From contig CADBIU010000009.1 in assembly GCA_902794825.1 (NCBI GenBank), positions 1 through 38,922 on the forward strand: a stretch of 38,922 nucleotides of DNA. The letters are read 5' to 3'. This DNA comes from an uncultured Lachnospiraceae bacterium (GTDB lineage: Bacteria > Bacillota > Clostridia > Lachnospirales > Lachnospiraceae). The notes beneath the pieces were generated by a model. It made no database searches. It saw only the letters and a program-made list of their open reading frames with translations, and had not been told where the DNA came from. The first letter of the stretch is position 1. Each line of letters begins with the position of its first letter. A program made the translations under genes and the position numbers. Positions 1-7,871 of the stretch are shown piece by piece.

Positions 1-31
1 CTAAGGCCTGAAAAAGTATAAGGAGAATACC

Positions 32-1513
32 ATGGACGAGAATAAAGAAATCAAAGATAAGAACGAACAGCACAAACATGAAGAAAAGACCTATCTGACC
101 TGGGTCAACAAGATCGGTTACGGCTCCGGCGATATCGCGGGCAACGTAGTCTACGCCCTGCTCTCCGCATTCGTCATGATCTTCCTGACCGACACAGTGG
201 GAATGAACGCCGGCGTGGTCGGTACTCTGATTGCCGTCTCCAAACTCTTTGACGGCGTCAGCGACATCTTTTTCGGCTCCCTGATCGACAAGACCAACAC
301 CAAAATGGGCAAGGCCAGGCCGTGGATGCTATATGGATATTTTGGCTGCGCGATCTGCCTTGTGGCGATCTTCTGTATTCCCGCCGATCTGAGTGCGACA
401 GCCCAGTACGCCTGGTTCTTCATCGCCTATACCCTGTTGAACGCGGGCTTCTATACGGCTAACAACATCGCCTACTCGGCGCTGACAGCTCTGATCACCA
501 AGAATAACCACGAGCGCGTTCAGATGGGCTCCATCCGTTTCATGTTCGCCTTCGGCACCAGCATGCTGATCCAGACCATCACTGTCGCTCTCGTGGCATA
601 CTTTGGCGGCGGTGCGGCAGCATGGCGTACCGTTGCGATCATCTACGCTATCGTCGGTGTGATCTCCAATACCCTTTCCGTCATGTCTGTCAAAGAACTG
701 ACCCCTGAGGAGCTTGCGGAAGGAGAAGAAGTGACGCATGAGGAGTTGCCCGAAGGTGAAGAAGTTGCAATCAAGGAATTTGCCGAAGGCGAAGAGATAA
801 TTGCCGCAGCTGAGGAGGAAGAAAAATATACTCTGATCGACGCCTTCAAGCTTCTTATCAAGAACAAATACTATCTGATGATCTGCGCCTCCTATATTTT
901 GATGCAGATCTACTCCGCCACACTGAACATGGGCATCTACTACATGACCTACGTTCTCAAAAATGCAAACCTTCTGGGCGTCTTCTCCTGGTTCATTAAC
1001 ATCCCGATGATCATCGGTCTTTTGTTCACACCGGCGCTGGTCATGAAGTTCGGCGGCATGTACAAGCTCAACCTCATGGGCTACACCATCGGCACACTGG
1101 GCCGTCTCGGCGTCGTCATCGCAGGTTACCTGGGCTCCGTGCCGCTCATGTTGGTCTGTACGGCTATCGCTGCTCTCGGTATGAGTCCGCTGCAGGGCGA
1201 CATGAACGCCCTGATCGCCACCTGCTCCGAGTACACTTACCTGACCCACGGCAAGCGCGTAGACGGCACCATGTATTCCTGCACCTCCCTCGGGACCAAG
1301 CTGGGCGGCGGCATCGGTACAGCCCTCGCAGGCTGGCTCCTGGCCTTTAGCGGCTATGTCGGCGGCGCGGCTGTCCAGTCCGCTTCTACTATGAACATGC
1401 TGCACATCATGTACCTCTGGATGCCGATGATCTTCAATTTCCTCATCACTCTCATCCTGACAAGACTCAACGTCGAGCAGGCCAACGAGGAACTGCGGGA
1501 GAAACTGAGTTAA
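32..1513 (+). CDS. GPH-family sugar:cation symporter (MFS)
   Basis: A 493-residue polytopic membrane protein, probably importing a glycoside, pentoside or hexuronide with Na+ or H+. The family signature is visible near residues 65-100: a D-x-FFGSLIDKT segment, then GKARPW, the loop 2-3 motif of GPH (MelB-like) transporters. About twelve hydrophobic segments are split by a central cytoplasmic loop. That loop (about residues 224-266) is unusual, with three imperfect acidic repeats of the form EELxEGEEV. The start ATG follows AAGGAG (20-25) at good spacing. A strong terminator lies just downstream, so this is the last gene of its transcript; what lies upstream is outside the window. The substrate cannot be told from sequence alone. 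Confidence in the family is high. Confidence 0.88.
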   Translation: MDENKEIKDKNEQHKHEEKTYLTWVNKIGYGSGDIAGNVVYALLSAFVMIFLTDTVGMNAGVVGTLIAVSKLFDGVSDIFFGSLIDKTNTKMGKARPWMLYGYFGCAICLVAIFCIPADLSATAQYAWFFIAYTLLNAGFYTANNIAYSALTALITKNNHERVQMGSIRFMFAFGTSMLIQTITVALVAYFGGGAAAWRTVAIIYAIVGVISNTLSVMSVKELTPEELAEGEEVTHEELPEGEEVAIKEFAEGEEIIAAAEEEEKYTLIDAFKLLIKNKYYLMICASYILMQIYSATLNMGIYYMTYVLKNANLLGVFSWFINIPMIIGLLFTPALVMKFGGMYKLNLMGYTIGTLGRLGVVIAGYLGSVPLMLVCTAIAALGMSPLQGDMNALIATCSEYTYLTHGKRVDGTMYSCTSLGTKLGGGIGTALAGWLLAFSGYVGGAAVQSASTMNMLHIMYLWMPMIFNFLITLILTRLNVEQANEELREKLS

Positions 1514-1540
1514 GCTTCAAGGAGCTCTCCATTCAATAAA

Positions 1541-1585
1541 AGTTCTGGGGCAGTTTGCTATGCAAACTGCCCCAGAACTCTTTTT
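1541..1585 (+). terminator. Rho-independent terminator after the GPH symporter
   Basis: A perfect 18-bp stem (1541-1558 with 1562-1579) with a TAT loop is followed by CTTTTT. It sits 27 bases after the symporter stop. On the minus strand the hairpin is followed by TTTATTG, so it may also weakly terminate the convergent nitroreductase. Confidence 0.93.
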
Positions 1586-1602
1586 ATACTATAATCATTT
1601 TT

Positions 1603-2262
1603 TCAGACTTTATGCCCCGAAGCCGCCTCGAAGTTATACTTCACAATTCCCAGGTCAATCCCTGTCATGGGTCCTTTGCCGGCTGTGATCACAGGGTCAT
1701 TCCCGTCTAAAGTGATCTTGAATTTCTGCTGATTCATCGCTGTCGGTGCCATCATAGCAGCCTTCACGCCGTTTTTAAACCAGACCGGCATATCGGCCTC
1801 CGGAACATCACAGATTTTTGACAGAGGTTTGGATTTATGCTTCGTGCCCTGATTCTCGCCGTAACCGATTGCGATCACACACACGATCTTTTCGTTGTCC
1901 GCGATCTCCGCCTTACATTTGCCGCGCTTATATGTGCCTGCAACCCAGCATGTGTTCAGTCCCATCATCTGCGCCGCAAGGACAACCTTCTGTCCGTAAT
2001 ATCCGCCCCTCACATCGAGATCCGCCATAGATTTGGGCCCGACAACGGCGATATAATTCTTCACGTTCTTGAACATTCCGTAATGTGCCAGCAGCGTGTC
2101 GAAGCATTCCGGATCATCCACGACCAGCTGCATACTAAGGCCGCTCTCCTCATTACACTGCGAAATGAGCGCCTCCAGTTCCGCCCGCTGCTCATCTAAA
2201 ATCGGCTCGTCCTTGTAATATCTGACACTGTGACGCGCCTTGATCGCTTCTTTGATATCCAT
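1603..2262 (-). CDS. Nitroreductase-family flavoprotein (TM1586-like)
   Basis: A 219-residue protein of the FMN-dependent nitroreductase superfamily. The N-terminus (KEAIKARHSVRYYKDEPI) carries the RhSvRxY FMN-phosphate contact typical of the family. The middle has the LAAQMMGLNTCWVAGTYKRG segment, and a second repeat-like half near residues 165-219 (PVWFKNGVKAAMMAPTAMNQ) supplies the APTAMN motif. The N-terminal half lacks that motif, so the layout resembles the pseudo-dimeric TM1586-type nitroreductases, in which one chain holds both halves. The start follows AGGAGAGG. The gene is monocistronic or the end of a transcript from the 2303 side. The substrate is unknown; NAD(P)H-dependent reduction is inferred from the family. 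Confidence 0.85.
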   Translation of the reverse strand: MDIKEAIKARHSVRYYKDEPILDEQRAELEALISQCNEESGLSMQLVVDDPECFDTLLAHYGMFKNVKNYIAVVGPKSMADLDVRGGYYGQKVVLAAQMMGLNTCWVAGTYKRGKCKAEIADNEKIVCVIAIGYGENQGTKHKSKPLSKICDVPEADMPVWFKNGVKAAMMAPTAMNQQKFKITLDGNDPVITAGKGPMTGIDLGIVKYNFEAASGHKV

Positions 2263-2302
2263 TTCTGTTTCCTCTCCTGTTTAGTCAGCCCCGGAAGGCC
2301 CT

Positions 2303-2920
2303 TTACATAACATACTCATACACCAGCCTGTAATTATGGTCCCTGCACGCGATGACATCCGAGTTCCACAGTGGTCTGAAGTCTGTGAAAACATCCTCGA
2401 ACACAAACCCGCCGATATCGACGCCTTTGTCTGTATTCCTTAACACATAACCGTTCGGCAGCGAGAAACTTACCCGGCTCACGCCGTTTTTGAACTTCAT
2501 ACTGTCCCTGCTGATCTCGGCCAGATCTATGGTCTCCGGGTCCGCGTATTCCTGCGCGTACCACAGCATGTGGTCCCCTGTCAGTCCGAGATACCGGTCT
2601 TTCGAGAATCTCTTCCAGTCTGCTTCGCAGGCTATTTCCAGGTTGTTTACGTCAAAATATCGCTTTCCCGACGCCTTATCGAATGCACTCAGCCTGTAAT
2701 AGAAGGTATATTCGAACATATCGTTGCAGCTGTCGAACTCATCCTCCTGATCATATTCCAAAATCAGTTCGGTTTGGCCGTTGTCTGTCCGGTTCTTATA
2801 CTCTTGTGTCATGGCAAAATCCTGCTTCGCCAGACACTCTCTGCGCTGCGGAATCGGAGTCGGCTCATCAGACGTCGGAACGACCGTGATCAGGCTCCCC
2901 CGCTTTATAGTAAGCGCCAA
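2303..2920 (-). CDS. Unknown protein overlapping the kinase 3' end
   Basis: I do not recognise this protein. It is soluble, with no signal peptide or membrane segment, and the C-terminal half looks beta-rich (for example SFSLPNGYVLRN and GGFVFEDVFTDF). The full open frame is 205 residues but begins with TTG at 2920, inside the kinase gene. It overlaps the kinase by 53 bases in the +1 frame and has no Shine-Dalgarno before the TTG. The first ATG in frame is at 2812 (residue 37), preceded by AGGAT at usable spacing; that would give 169 residues and no overlap. A third reading is that kinase and this frame are one protein split by a frameshift, since a GGGGG run lies in the overlap. It probably shares the kinase transcript and may work with it. 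Confidence 0.6.
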   Translation of the reverse strand: MALTIKRGSLITVVPTSDEPTPIPQRRECLAKQDFAMTQEYKNRTDNGQTELILEYDQEDEFDSCNDMFEYTFYYRLSAFDKASGKRYFDVNNLEIACEADWKRFSKDRYLGLTGDHMLWYAQEYADPETIDLAEISRDSMKFKNGVSRVSFSLPNGYVLRNTDKGVDIGGFVFEDVFTDFRPLWNSDVIACRDHNYRLVYEYVM

Positions 2921-5060
2921 GTTCAGACCACAGCCGCATGGACGGCTCGTGCATTGTGAGCACCTGGTCAGAAAGGCTCTTACTCAGGGCACTATGCGTC
3001 CCAGCGACATCTCCCTTTTCCCAGCACTCATTTGCTTCCTCGTAGTACCTGATCATATCCTGTTCTGCCTTCAGCCTTGCGTCCACCGTGGCAATCCCGG
3101 CCAGTTCATAAAAAAGCTCTGTCTCCGGCCGGAGCCTTATGGCATCTACAGTCCAGCGCCCCCATCGCTGCTCCCAGTTCATGTACTCGATGATCCCGCT
3201 CTCTGTATAGCCAAGCACTTCATAGGGCATTGTATCTCCGTCTTCGTCGGGCAGAGGCGGCATGGAAAGCAGCAGCCTGCCGCTCGATGCTTCAAAAAAC
3301 CACAGCACATCCGCCTGCATTATGACGAGCTCTGAATCAGTACCGGCAAATTTCACATCGTCACTTTTATAATAGTGCGGATGCATGTAACTTCCGCCGC
3401 GCGGTGTTGATTCCCCATAGTCCTCATAGTCGTTCGCGTAGTCCCTGACCTCTCCGGTCCTCAGGTTTTCGATCCTGTATCCGTATTTTTCCGGTTGGAA
3501 TCTCTCTTTTGTCATATAGCCCTTAACCTGATACGTGCCGTTACTGCTCGTATCTGAAAGGGGCAGCAGCTCCTCCAGATTTCCGGGGCGCTCGTTTTTC
3601 CTGTAAGAATACACCTTCCTGCCAAGATCCCAGTTTCCTCGCATTCTTAAAAGCTTGTCCATGACCTTCGTGTGCAGGTCGCTCTCATCCGCTTTCCCGC
3701 GCAGATAAGTCATAAACGCGGCATCGCTGATCAGTCTCCTGTTCCAGCGGTGCAGCGCGTAATTATAGTGATACAGGAAAACGCTTCCGTCCCTGGAAAC
3801 CGCTTGCCTCAGAAGCTCATCGGCCTCATCATCCCTGCCGAGGTCTATATAGCTCAGCGCCTTATTGTTGAGGCTGGCCGCAGTATCTGCCGCACTTCTC
3901 GGATCACTTCGCAGGTAAGGATGGCCGCTGACTGATCGATAGATCTTTTCCAGTTCTGCTTCAATGATGCCAAAATCATGCGGACGGTCCTCCGGTTTCT
4001 CAGCCAGGCAGCAGGTTAAAAGCGCCCGAAGCGATTCCGGTATTACGACACGGCTCTTGTCAAAATATTGTCCGCAGTTCCGCCCGGCCTCCGTTCCGTT
4101 CTTCCACGGCCTTGTACCGAGATACATCTCCAGTACAGATAATGCCCAGCTGTATATATCCGTTCGGCGTGTCAGGGGCTCCCCAAGACACTGCTCTGAC
4201 GAGCAGTAGGCAGGAGTATAGCCGCCCGTCGGAGCAATAAGCGTGGCACCGGAATCTGCCCCGAAAGTGCCCGCGGGCTGCGACCCGGCCCTTTTTGCGG
4301 TATCCTCCCCTTGTTCTGCCAGCAGCTGAGTGCGCGCACGCGCAAGCCCGAAATCAGCGACCTTTGCTTCCCAGGACTTTGTCAGGAGCAGATTGTCCGG
4401 TTTGACATCCTGGTGGATCAAACGGTCTTTTGACTCATGCGCATAGTGAAGGCCTCTTGCAAACTGGATCGCGATATCCAGAAGCCGCACCTGAATGATC
4501 CGTTCCCGATCACCGCCGTTCCGTCCCTGCTCCCCTGAGATCTCGTACAGCGCGCCGTCCTCGATCCGGTTCTTGAGGCTCCCGTTTTCCATCCACTCGG
4601 AAAAAATCGTCGGGACTCCGCTTATCTCGCGGACGTAATAACAGGAAACAATATTGGGATGGAGTCCCAGATTGATCCATGCTTCGCACTCGTGAATAAA
4701 TCTCTCCTTCCGCTTCATACTGCCTTCCGAGAAAAACCTGGGCTGAGGGCGCTTCATTGCAAGATCCGTGTTCCACCCGCTGTGGTGAACCTTCCAGACA
4801 CTTCCCATACCGCCTCTGACAGCGTCGGAAATTACCTCGTAAGTATCAAGAATTCTCGTTCCCCTGACGATCTCCTCATTAGTAATGGAATCCCGTTTCT
4901 CAGCGATTCCTGCCTCAGGCTCGTCCGGCTGGCTGTCCTCTTCCTGAATCGATCCTTTGCTCATACTCAGGCTCATGCTAAGGCTAAGACTCTCATCCTC
5001 AAACTTCTCCTCAGGCGCTGTTTTTTTATTCTTATTCCTGAACAGGTCCAAAAATCCCAT
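2868..5060 (-). CDS. Hanks-type Ser/Thr protein kinase with TPR-like and C-terminal beta-rich regions
   Basis: A cytosolic protein kinase of about 730 residues. The start is ATG at 5060; AAGGAG lies 7 bases before it, whereas the ATG at 5066 is too close to that site. In numbering from 5066, the kinase domain spans about residues 75-375: glycine loop GGMGSVW (85-91), catalytic Lys in AMK (105), HQDVKPDN (218-225, with HQD replacing HRD), VADFGLA (236-242), and a GGYTPAYCSSEQ activation-segment end before RRTDIYSW. The N-terminal tail (20-50) is acidic with SLS/SMS repeats. Residues about 395-450 look like TPR helices (SLNNKALSYIDLGRDDEA). The C-terminal third is beta-rich with an extra helical segment near 690-715. 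There is no transmembrane anchor or PASTA domain, unlike the usual PrkC of Firmicutes. The HQD change keeps the catalytic Asp, so activity is plausible. Confidence 0.88.
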   Translation of the reverse strand: MGFLDLFRNKNKKTAPEEKFEDESLSLSMSLSMSKGSIQEEDSQPDEPEAGIAEKRDSITNEEIVRGTRILDTYEVISDAVRGGMGSVWKVHHSGWNTDLAMKRPQPRFFSEGSMKRKERFIHECEAWINLGLHPNIVSCYYVREISGVPTIFSEWMENGSLKNRIEDGALYEISGEQGRNGGDRERIIQVRLLDIAIQFARGLHYAHESKDRLIHQDVKPDNLLLTKSWEAKVADFGLARARTQLLAEQGEDTAKRAGSQPAGTFGADSGATLIAPTGGYTPAYCSSEQCLGEPLTRRTDIYSWALSVLEMYLGTRPWKNGTEAGRNCGQYFDKSRVVIPESLRALLTCCLAEKPEDRPHDFGIIEAELEKIYRSVSGHPYLRSDPRSAADTAASLNNKALSYIDLGRDDEADELLRQAVSRDGSVFLYHYNYALHRWNRRLISDAAFMTYLRGKADESDLHTKVMDKLLRMRGNWDLGRKVYSYRKNERPGNLEELLPLSDTSSNGTYQVKGYMTKERFQPEKYGYRIENLRTGEVRDYANDYEDYGESTPRGGSYMHPHYYKSDDVKFAGTDSELVIMQADVLWFFEASSGRLLLSMPPLPDEDGDTMPYEVLGYTESGIIEYMNWEQRWGRWTVDAIRLRPETELFYELAGIATVDARLKAEQDMIRYYEEANECWEKGDVAGTHSALSKSLSDQVLTMHEPSMRLWSELGAYYKAGEPDHGRSDV

Positions 5061-5070
5061 AACCATTCTC

Positions 5071-5113
5071 CTTCACACAAACGACCTCAGGAGCAGTTTG
5101 TTCCTTCATTATA
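5071..5113 (-). promoter_or_regulatory. Candidate promoter and leader motif of the kinase gene
   Basis: TATAAT lies at 5113-5108 on the minus strand. The best -35 (TTGCGT) is 19 bases upstream, so it is weak. The leader holds CTGAGGTCGTTTG (5090-5078), which recurs in the same place in the nitrilase-gene leader near 14100. The shared stretch begins at TTGTATAATGA and runs about 38 bases with small differences. A regulator site is inferred. Confidence 0.5.
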
Positions 5114-5117
5114 CAAC

Positions 5118-5160
5118 AAAAGCAGATAGTGTACGCAATACTGGATACCTATCTGCTTTT
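5118..5160 (-). terminator. Probable terminator after the DAC-domain gene
   Basis: A 12-bp perfect stem (5118-5129 with 5149-5160) encloses 19 bases that can add three more pairs. It begins 23 bases past the 5183 stop. On the minus strand the 3' arm ends in TTTT followed by GTTG, so it is of moderate strength. It overlaps the kinase promoter region, separating the two transcripts. Confidence 0.6.
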
Positions 5161-5182
5161 TATCGTTATTTCAATCAGTCTC

Positions 5183-6301
5183 TTATACAAGCGGCAGCGC
5201 CACATTGTCATACACAACGACTTTACCGTCATGCTGCGTGCACGCCTCGATCGTTCCATCCTGTGAAATGACGAAAGCCACGCTGTCCGGAACTGCGCTG
5301 CAGAACCTGTATCCGGCCCTGTGCCGCATTCCATTGTCCTTGAACTGCTTGCGTGTGTTTTCTGTATTGTCAAATTCCATAAACTGCATCGCGGGGTGCT
5401 TGCTGCCCATCTTATCCACCAGCGTCTCAGCCCCGAACCCAAGCAGATGAAGATCCTTTGTCAGCACCACTGATCCGTCCACCGACGTCAGCTTCGCGAT
5501 CAGATCCGCGTAAGTAACGATTTCTTTCTCCCGGGCGTTCCCCGACAGTTCTTCCAGCCGCTCGCTGTCGCTGAACAGATACCCGGAAGGCAGCCGGTAC
5601 TTGATGTCGACAAATTCCTTGCACGACTCCTCATCCGGCACGATCAGAATAGCGCCCCCGTGGCGGTAATCACTCACCATCCACAGGATCCGGTAGAGCA
5701 GCCTCAGACGTTCTTTAGCACTCACATGCGCGCCCTTTTCGAGCTGCTGTGACACCAGTGTAGATGTGAAAGTATCCGTCCGGTAGAAAACGCAGTGCCC
5801 GGCCCGGTAATTTACAAGCGATCCCTCGCCGAAACAGGCCTCCAGTTCTCCCGGCCCGTCAACCAGAATATTGGGGATCCTGGGCATCCTGTTGCCCGTA
5901 GTAAGCTCGCGGGTGATGATCTTTTGCCATGTTGTGTAAGAAGCTATGATCCCGATCGCTTTAAACGGCCTCTCGCTGATATCCAGTACCAGATAACTCA
6001 TGTCCGGATTCAGCGCTGGCGCGAGCTTGTTCATTTCTCTGGTATTGAATTCGATCGGCTTACTGAAAAGAAGCGTGTGCGAATAAATGTATGCGCTCAG
6101 CAGTTCCGAATCCGGCCGGATAAAGCACACTCTGAACGAAGGGAATCTTCCCTCCTCGCGCATGCAGCTGATATTTAGCAGAGTCTGGCACACATCCTCC
6201 AGCACATCTTTTGAAGGAAGCCGCTGATCATCTTCAAAGGAATCCCCCATCCTCTCATAGCAGTTGTATATTGCTTCGACAAAATCTGTAATACCGCCCA
6301 T
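5183..6301 (-). CDS. DAC (DisA_N)-domain protein, putative noncanonical diadenylate cyclase with N-terminal sensor
   Basis: A soluble 372-residue protein. Residues about 255-360 read as a diadenylate cyclase domain: SVDGSVVLT (273-281) matches the DGA motif with Ala changed to Ser, and GMRHRAGYRF (324-333) matches the GTRHRAA nucleotide-binding motif, followed by DSVAFVISQDGTI, the typical next strand. In DisA and CdaA these motifs bind ATP and metal to make c-di-AMP. The N-terminal 250 residues are not DisA's helical or HhH parts, nor CdaA's membrane segments. They resemble the sensor-like DACNV class attached to divergent DAC domains, including HGGAILIVPDEE (214-225). It starts one base after the stop of the 6303 gene, so the two are translationally coupled. 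Whether it is an active cyclase is inferred. Confidence 0.72.
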   Translation of the reverse strand: MGGITDFVEAIYNCYERMGDSFEDDQRLPSKDVLEDVCQTLLNISCMREEGRFPSFRVCFIRPDSELLSAYIYSHTLLFSKPIEFNTREMNKLAPALNPDMSYLVLDISERPFKAIGIIASYTTWQKIITRELTTGNRMPRIPNILVDGPGELEACFGEGSLVNYRAGHCVFYRTDTFTSTLVSQQLEKGAHVSAKERLRLLYRILWMVSDYRHGGAILIVPDEESCKEFVDIKYRLPSGYLFSDSERLEELSGNAREKEIVTYADLIAKLTSVDGSVVLTKDLHLLGFGAETLVDKMGSKHPAMQFMEFDNTENTRKQFKDNGMRHRAGYRFCSAVPDSVAFVISQDGTIEACTQHDGKVVVYDNVALPLV

Positions 6302-6302
6302 T

Positions 6303-6869
6303 TTAGTTCTCGAGGTCCTCCATCCGGCAGATTATAAAGCCAACCTTGATCACATCCGGAATCTCCGCGCTGGGGAACCTTTCATCAAATGCCTTGACCA
6401 TCTTTTCTCCATCCGGAGAATTCGTGTATGCATAGAACATATCAGAGAAATCCTCATACCGCCTGCAGAATCTCTCTACCGAATCGCCTTTCTGCGGAAT
6501 CTCGAGTTTAAAAAACTCCTTCGCGAGTTTCTCGTCCCAGATAGCAAACCTTGGATTGATCGTATGCACCAGAATACTCGCTGCTGTCATGACGTTTCCG
6601 TTCTCGACCTCCATCAGCTTTTCAAAAGCCTCCCTGAAGGATATGTTGCTCATACGCTTCATCTCTTCCAGCAGATAGAAAAACTGTGTCATGAACTTTT
6701 CCGAGTATCCGTCGTTAAGCCTGTAAAGGTCGCAGTATGTGCCCTGAAAAGTATAGTCATCCGACACATCTGTATTAAACAGCGCTCCCGTGACAAATTT
6801 GTATTTCCTGAGCATATCAGCAATCGCATCACTGGCTGCAATTTCCTTAACATTCGCTATATCGATCAT
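6303..6869 (-). CDS. Unknown protein co-transcribed with the DAC-domain gene
   Basis: I cannot assign a family. The start is placed at ATG 6869 because GAGGAGGAAGG lies directly upstream, which makes the nine-codon extension to 6896 unlikely; this gives 188 residues. It is helical and soluble, with no signal peptide. The segment NGNVMTAASILVHTINPRFA followed by IWDEKLAKEFF faintly recalls helical DNA-glycosylase-like proteins in which an N-x-A-x-K-x-L helix precedes PxxFPIWD, but catalytic residues are not evident. It ends one base before the DAC-domain start, and both are read from the promoter at 6945-6974. Tight coupling suggests a partner or sensor of the cyclase-like protein. Confidence 0.7.
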   Translation of the reverse strand: MIDIANVKEIAASDAIADMLRKYKFVTGALFNTDVSDDYTFQGTYCDLYRLNDGYSEKFMTQFFYLLEEMKRMSNISFREAFEKLMEVENGNVMTAASILVHTINPRFAIWDEKLAKEFFKLEIPQKGDSVERFCRRYEDFSDMFYAYTNSPDGEKMVKAFDERFPSAEIPDVIKVGFIICRMEDLEN

Positions 6870-6944
6870 ACCTTCCTCCTCATGTGGTGAGCTCAAAACA
6901 GCGGCATATGACTTCTAAAGTAATGTGCTTTTGCCTGTCCTTAA

Positions 6945-6974
6945 ATTATACAACAGATCAGACGCCTCTGTGAA
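6945..6974 (-). promoter_or_regulatory. Promoter of the unknown/DAC operon
   Basis: On the minus strand TTCACA (6974-6969), an 18-base spacer and a perfect TATAAT (6950-6945) make a good sigma-A promoter. The leader to the ATG at 6869 is about 70 bases. The 160 bases between this operon and the isomerase gene hold nothing else I can identify. Confidence 0.72.
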
Positions 6975-7056
6975 GACTCACGCGGCTTCGTCGAGCGCCT
7001 CCTCTTTCAGTATCTGCGGGCTCCTCCGGCATCGGGACAACTGAAGCTCCACCCAG

Positions 7057-7854
7057 TCACGGTGTATAGTCCGCCCACAATTCCGGGCAACGGGCCGGGT
7101 CTGCAACAAATAAGAATCTGTCTTTATCTTTCTGAAACTGCGTATAGACCGGCACCCCGGCTTCCAAAGAGAAATCTTCCCAGGTCCGCGCATCCTTTAT
7201 GATGAGCTCTCCCCCTTCATAGGCAGGATTCCTGCGCCATTTCAGGGTTCCGTCTTCCACATAGGGGTAAAAAGCGATTCCCCTGTGTCTTCTCACCTCT
7301 CCGTAGTCAAAACCGTAGTCCCGCACGCACCAGGCGCCGAAGCTCATGTTCTGACTGACTCCCGCATTGATCGCGGCGTGGACACATCCGGGAGGTACGA
7401 TGACAACGTCGCCGGGGTGCGCGTAAACCGCATAGCATTTTCCCGGGTTATCTGAAGCTGATTCCTGCATATAGATCACTGCTTCCCCGTCCCAGATCTC
7501 GTATACTTCCGGCGTTGAAGCGCCGCAGGAGGCGCTCACCGCGTGCATATGTCCCTGGGACCGGACCGGTTCCTTGCCGATCAGGCCGGCCGCATAAGTC
7601 ACCGCGCCAAAAAGAAGATTTCTCTTTACGATCTCCTCTCTGTCAGCCTTTATCCCCACATCCATCACGATCGCATATACCTCGTCCGGACCTTCGCTCA
7701 ATGGATCTGAAAGGGATGCTCTGATAACGTCAAGCCTCCTGATCTCAGGTTCCGGTCCGAAAACGTCTTTACCGTATTGGAAGCCGAAGGGTTCCCTCGT
7801 AGCCTTCAGGTCAAAACCCGGATAAAACGCCATGTCTTTTTCTATACTTTCCAT
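7057..7854 (-). CDS. Cupin-type (archaeal-type) glucose-6-phosphate isomerase
   Basis: A cytosolic enzyme of about 265 residues, predicted to interconvert glucose-6-phosphate and fructose-6-phosphate. It belongs to the metal-dependent cupin GPI family known from Archaea and some bacteria, unrelated to ordinary Pgi. The metal site is visible as SQGHMHA, then PEVYEIWDGEAVIYM, then VPPGCVHAAINAG, giving the H-x-H, Glu and His ligands. The early GFQYGKDVFGPEPEIRRLD segment is also typical. The frame opens with GTG at 7875, overlapping the upstream stop as GTGA. ATG at 7854 is preferred because GGGGAG lies 10 bases upstream, but the coupled GTG remains possible. It is the last gene of a three-gene set with the 65-residue protein and the PHP phosphatase. 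Confidence 0.85.
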   Translation of the reverse strand: MESIEKDMAFYPGFDLKATREPFGFQYGKDVFGPEPEIRRLDVIRASLSDPLSEGPDEVYAIVMDVGIKADREEIVKRNLLFGAVTYAAGLIGKEPVRSQGHMHAVSASCGASTPEVYEIWDGEAVIYMQESASDNPGKCYAVYAHPGDVVIVPPGCVHAAINAGVSQNMSFGAWCVRDYGFDYGEVRRHRGIAFYPYVEDGTLKWRRNPAYEGGELIIKDARTWEDFSLEAGVPVYTQFQKDKDRFLFVADPARCPELWADYTP

Positions 7855-7871
7855 TGCCTCGCAGCTCCCCG

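Noticed and set aside
329-1405. 358-codon open frame on the minus strand
   Set aside because: It is antisense to the clearly identified GPH symporter, has no family-like composition and no ribosome site; it follows from codon bias on the plus strand.
2303-6974. Signalling block considered as an anti-phage defence island
   Set aside because: No nuclease, pore-forming effector or other conflict effector domain is visible, and no mobile-element sign flanks it; signalling is the safer reading.
6978-7193. 71-codon minus-strand frame past the isomerase
   Set aside because: Mostly overlaps the isomerase 3' end in another frame, Arg-rich, with no ribosome site; the remaining 6978-7056 shows nothing else.
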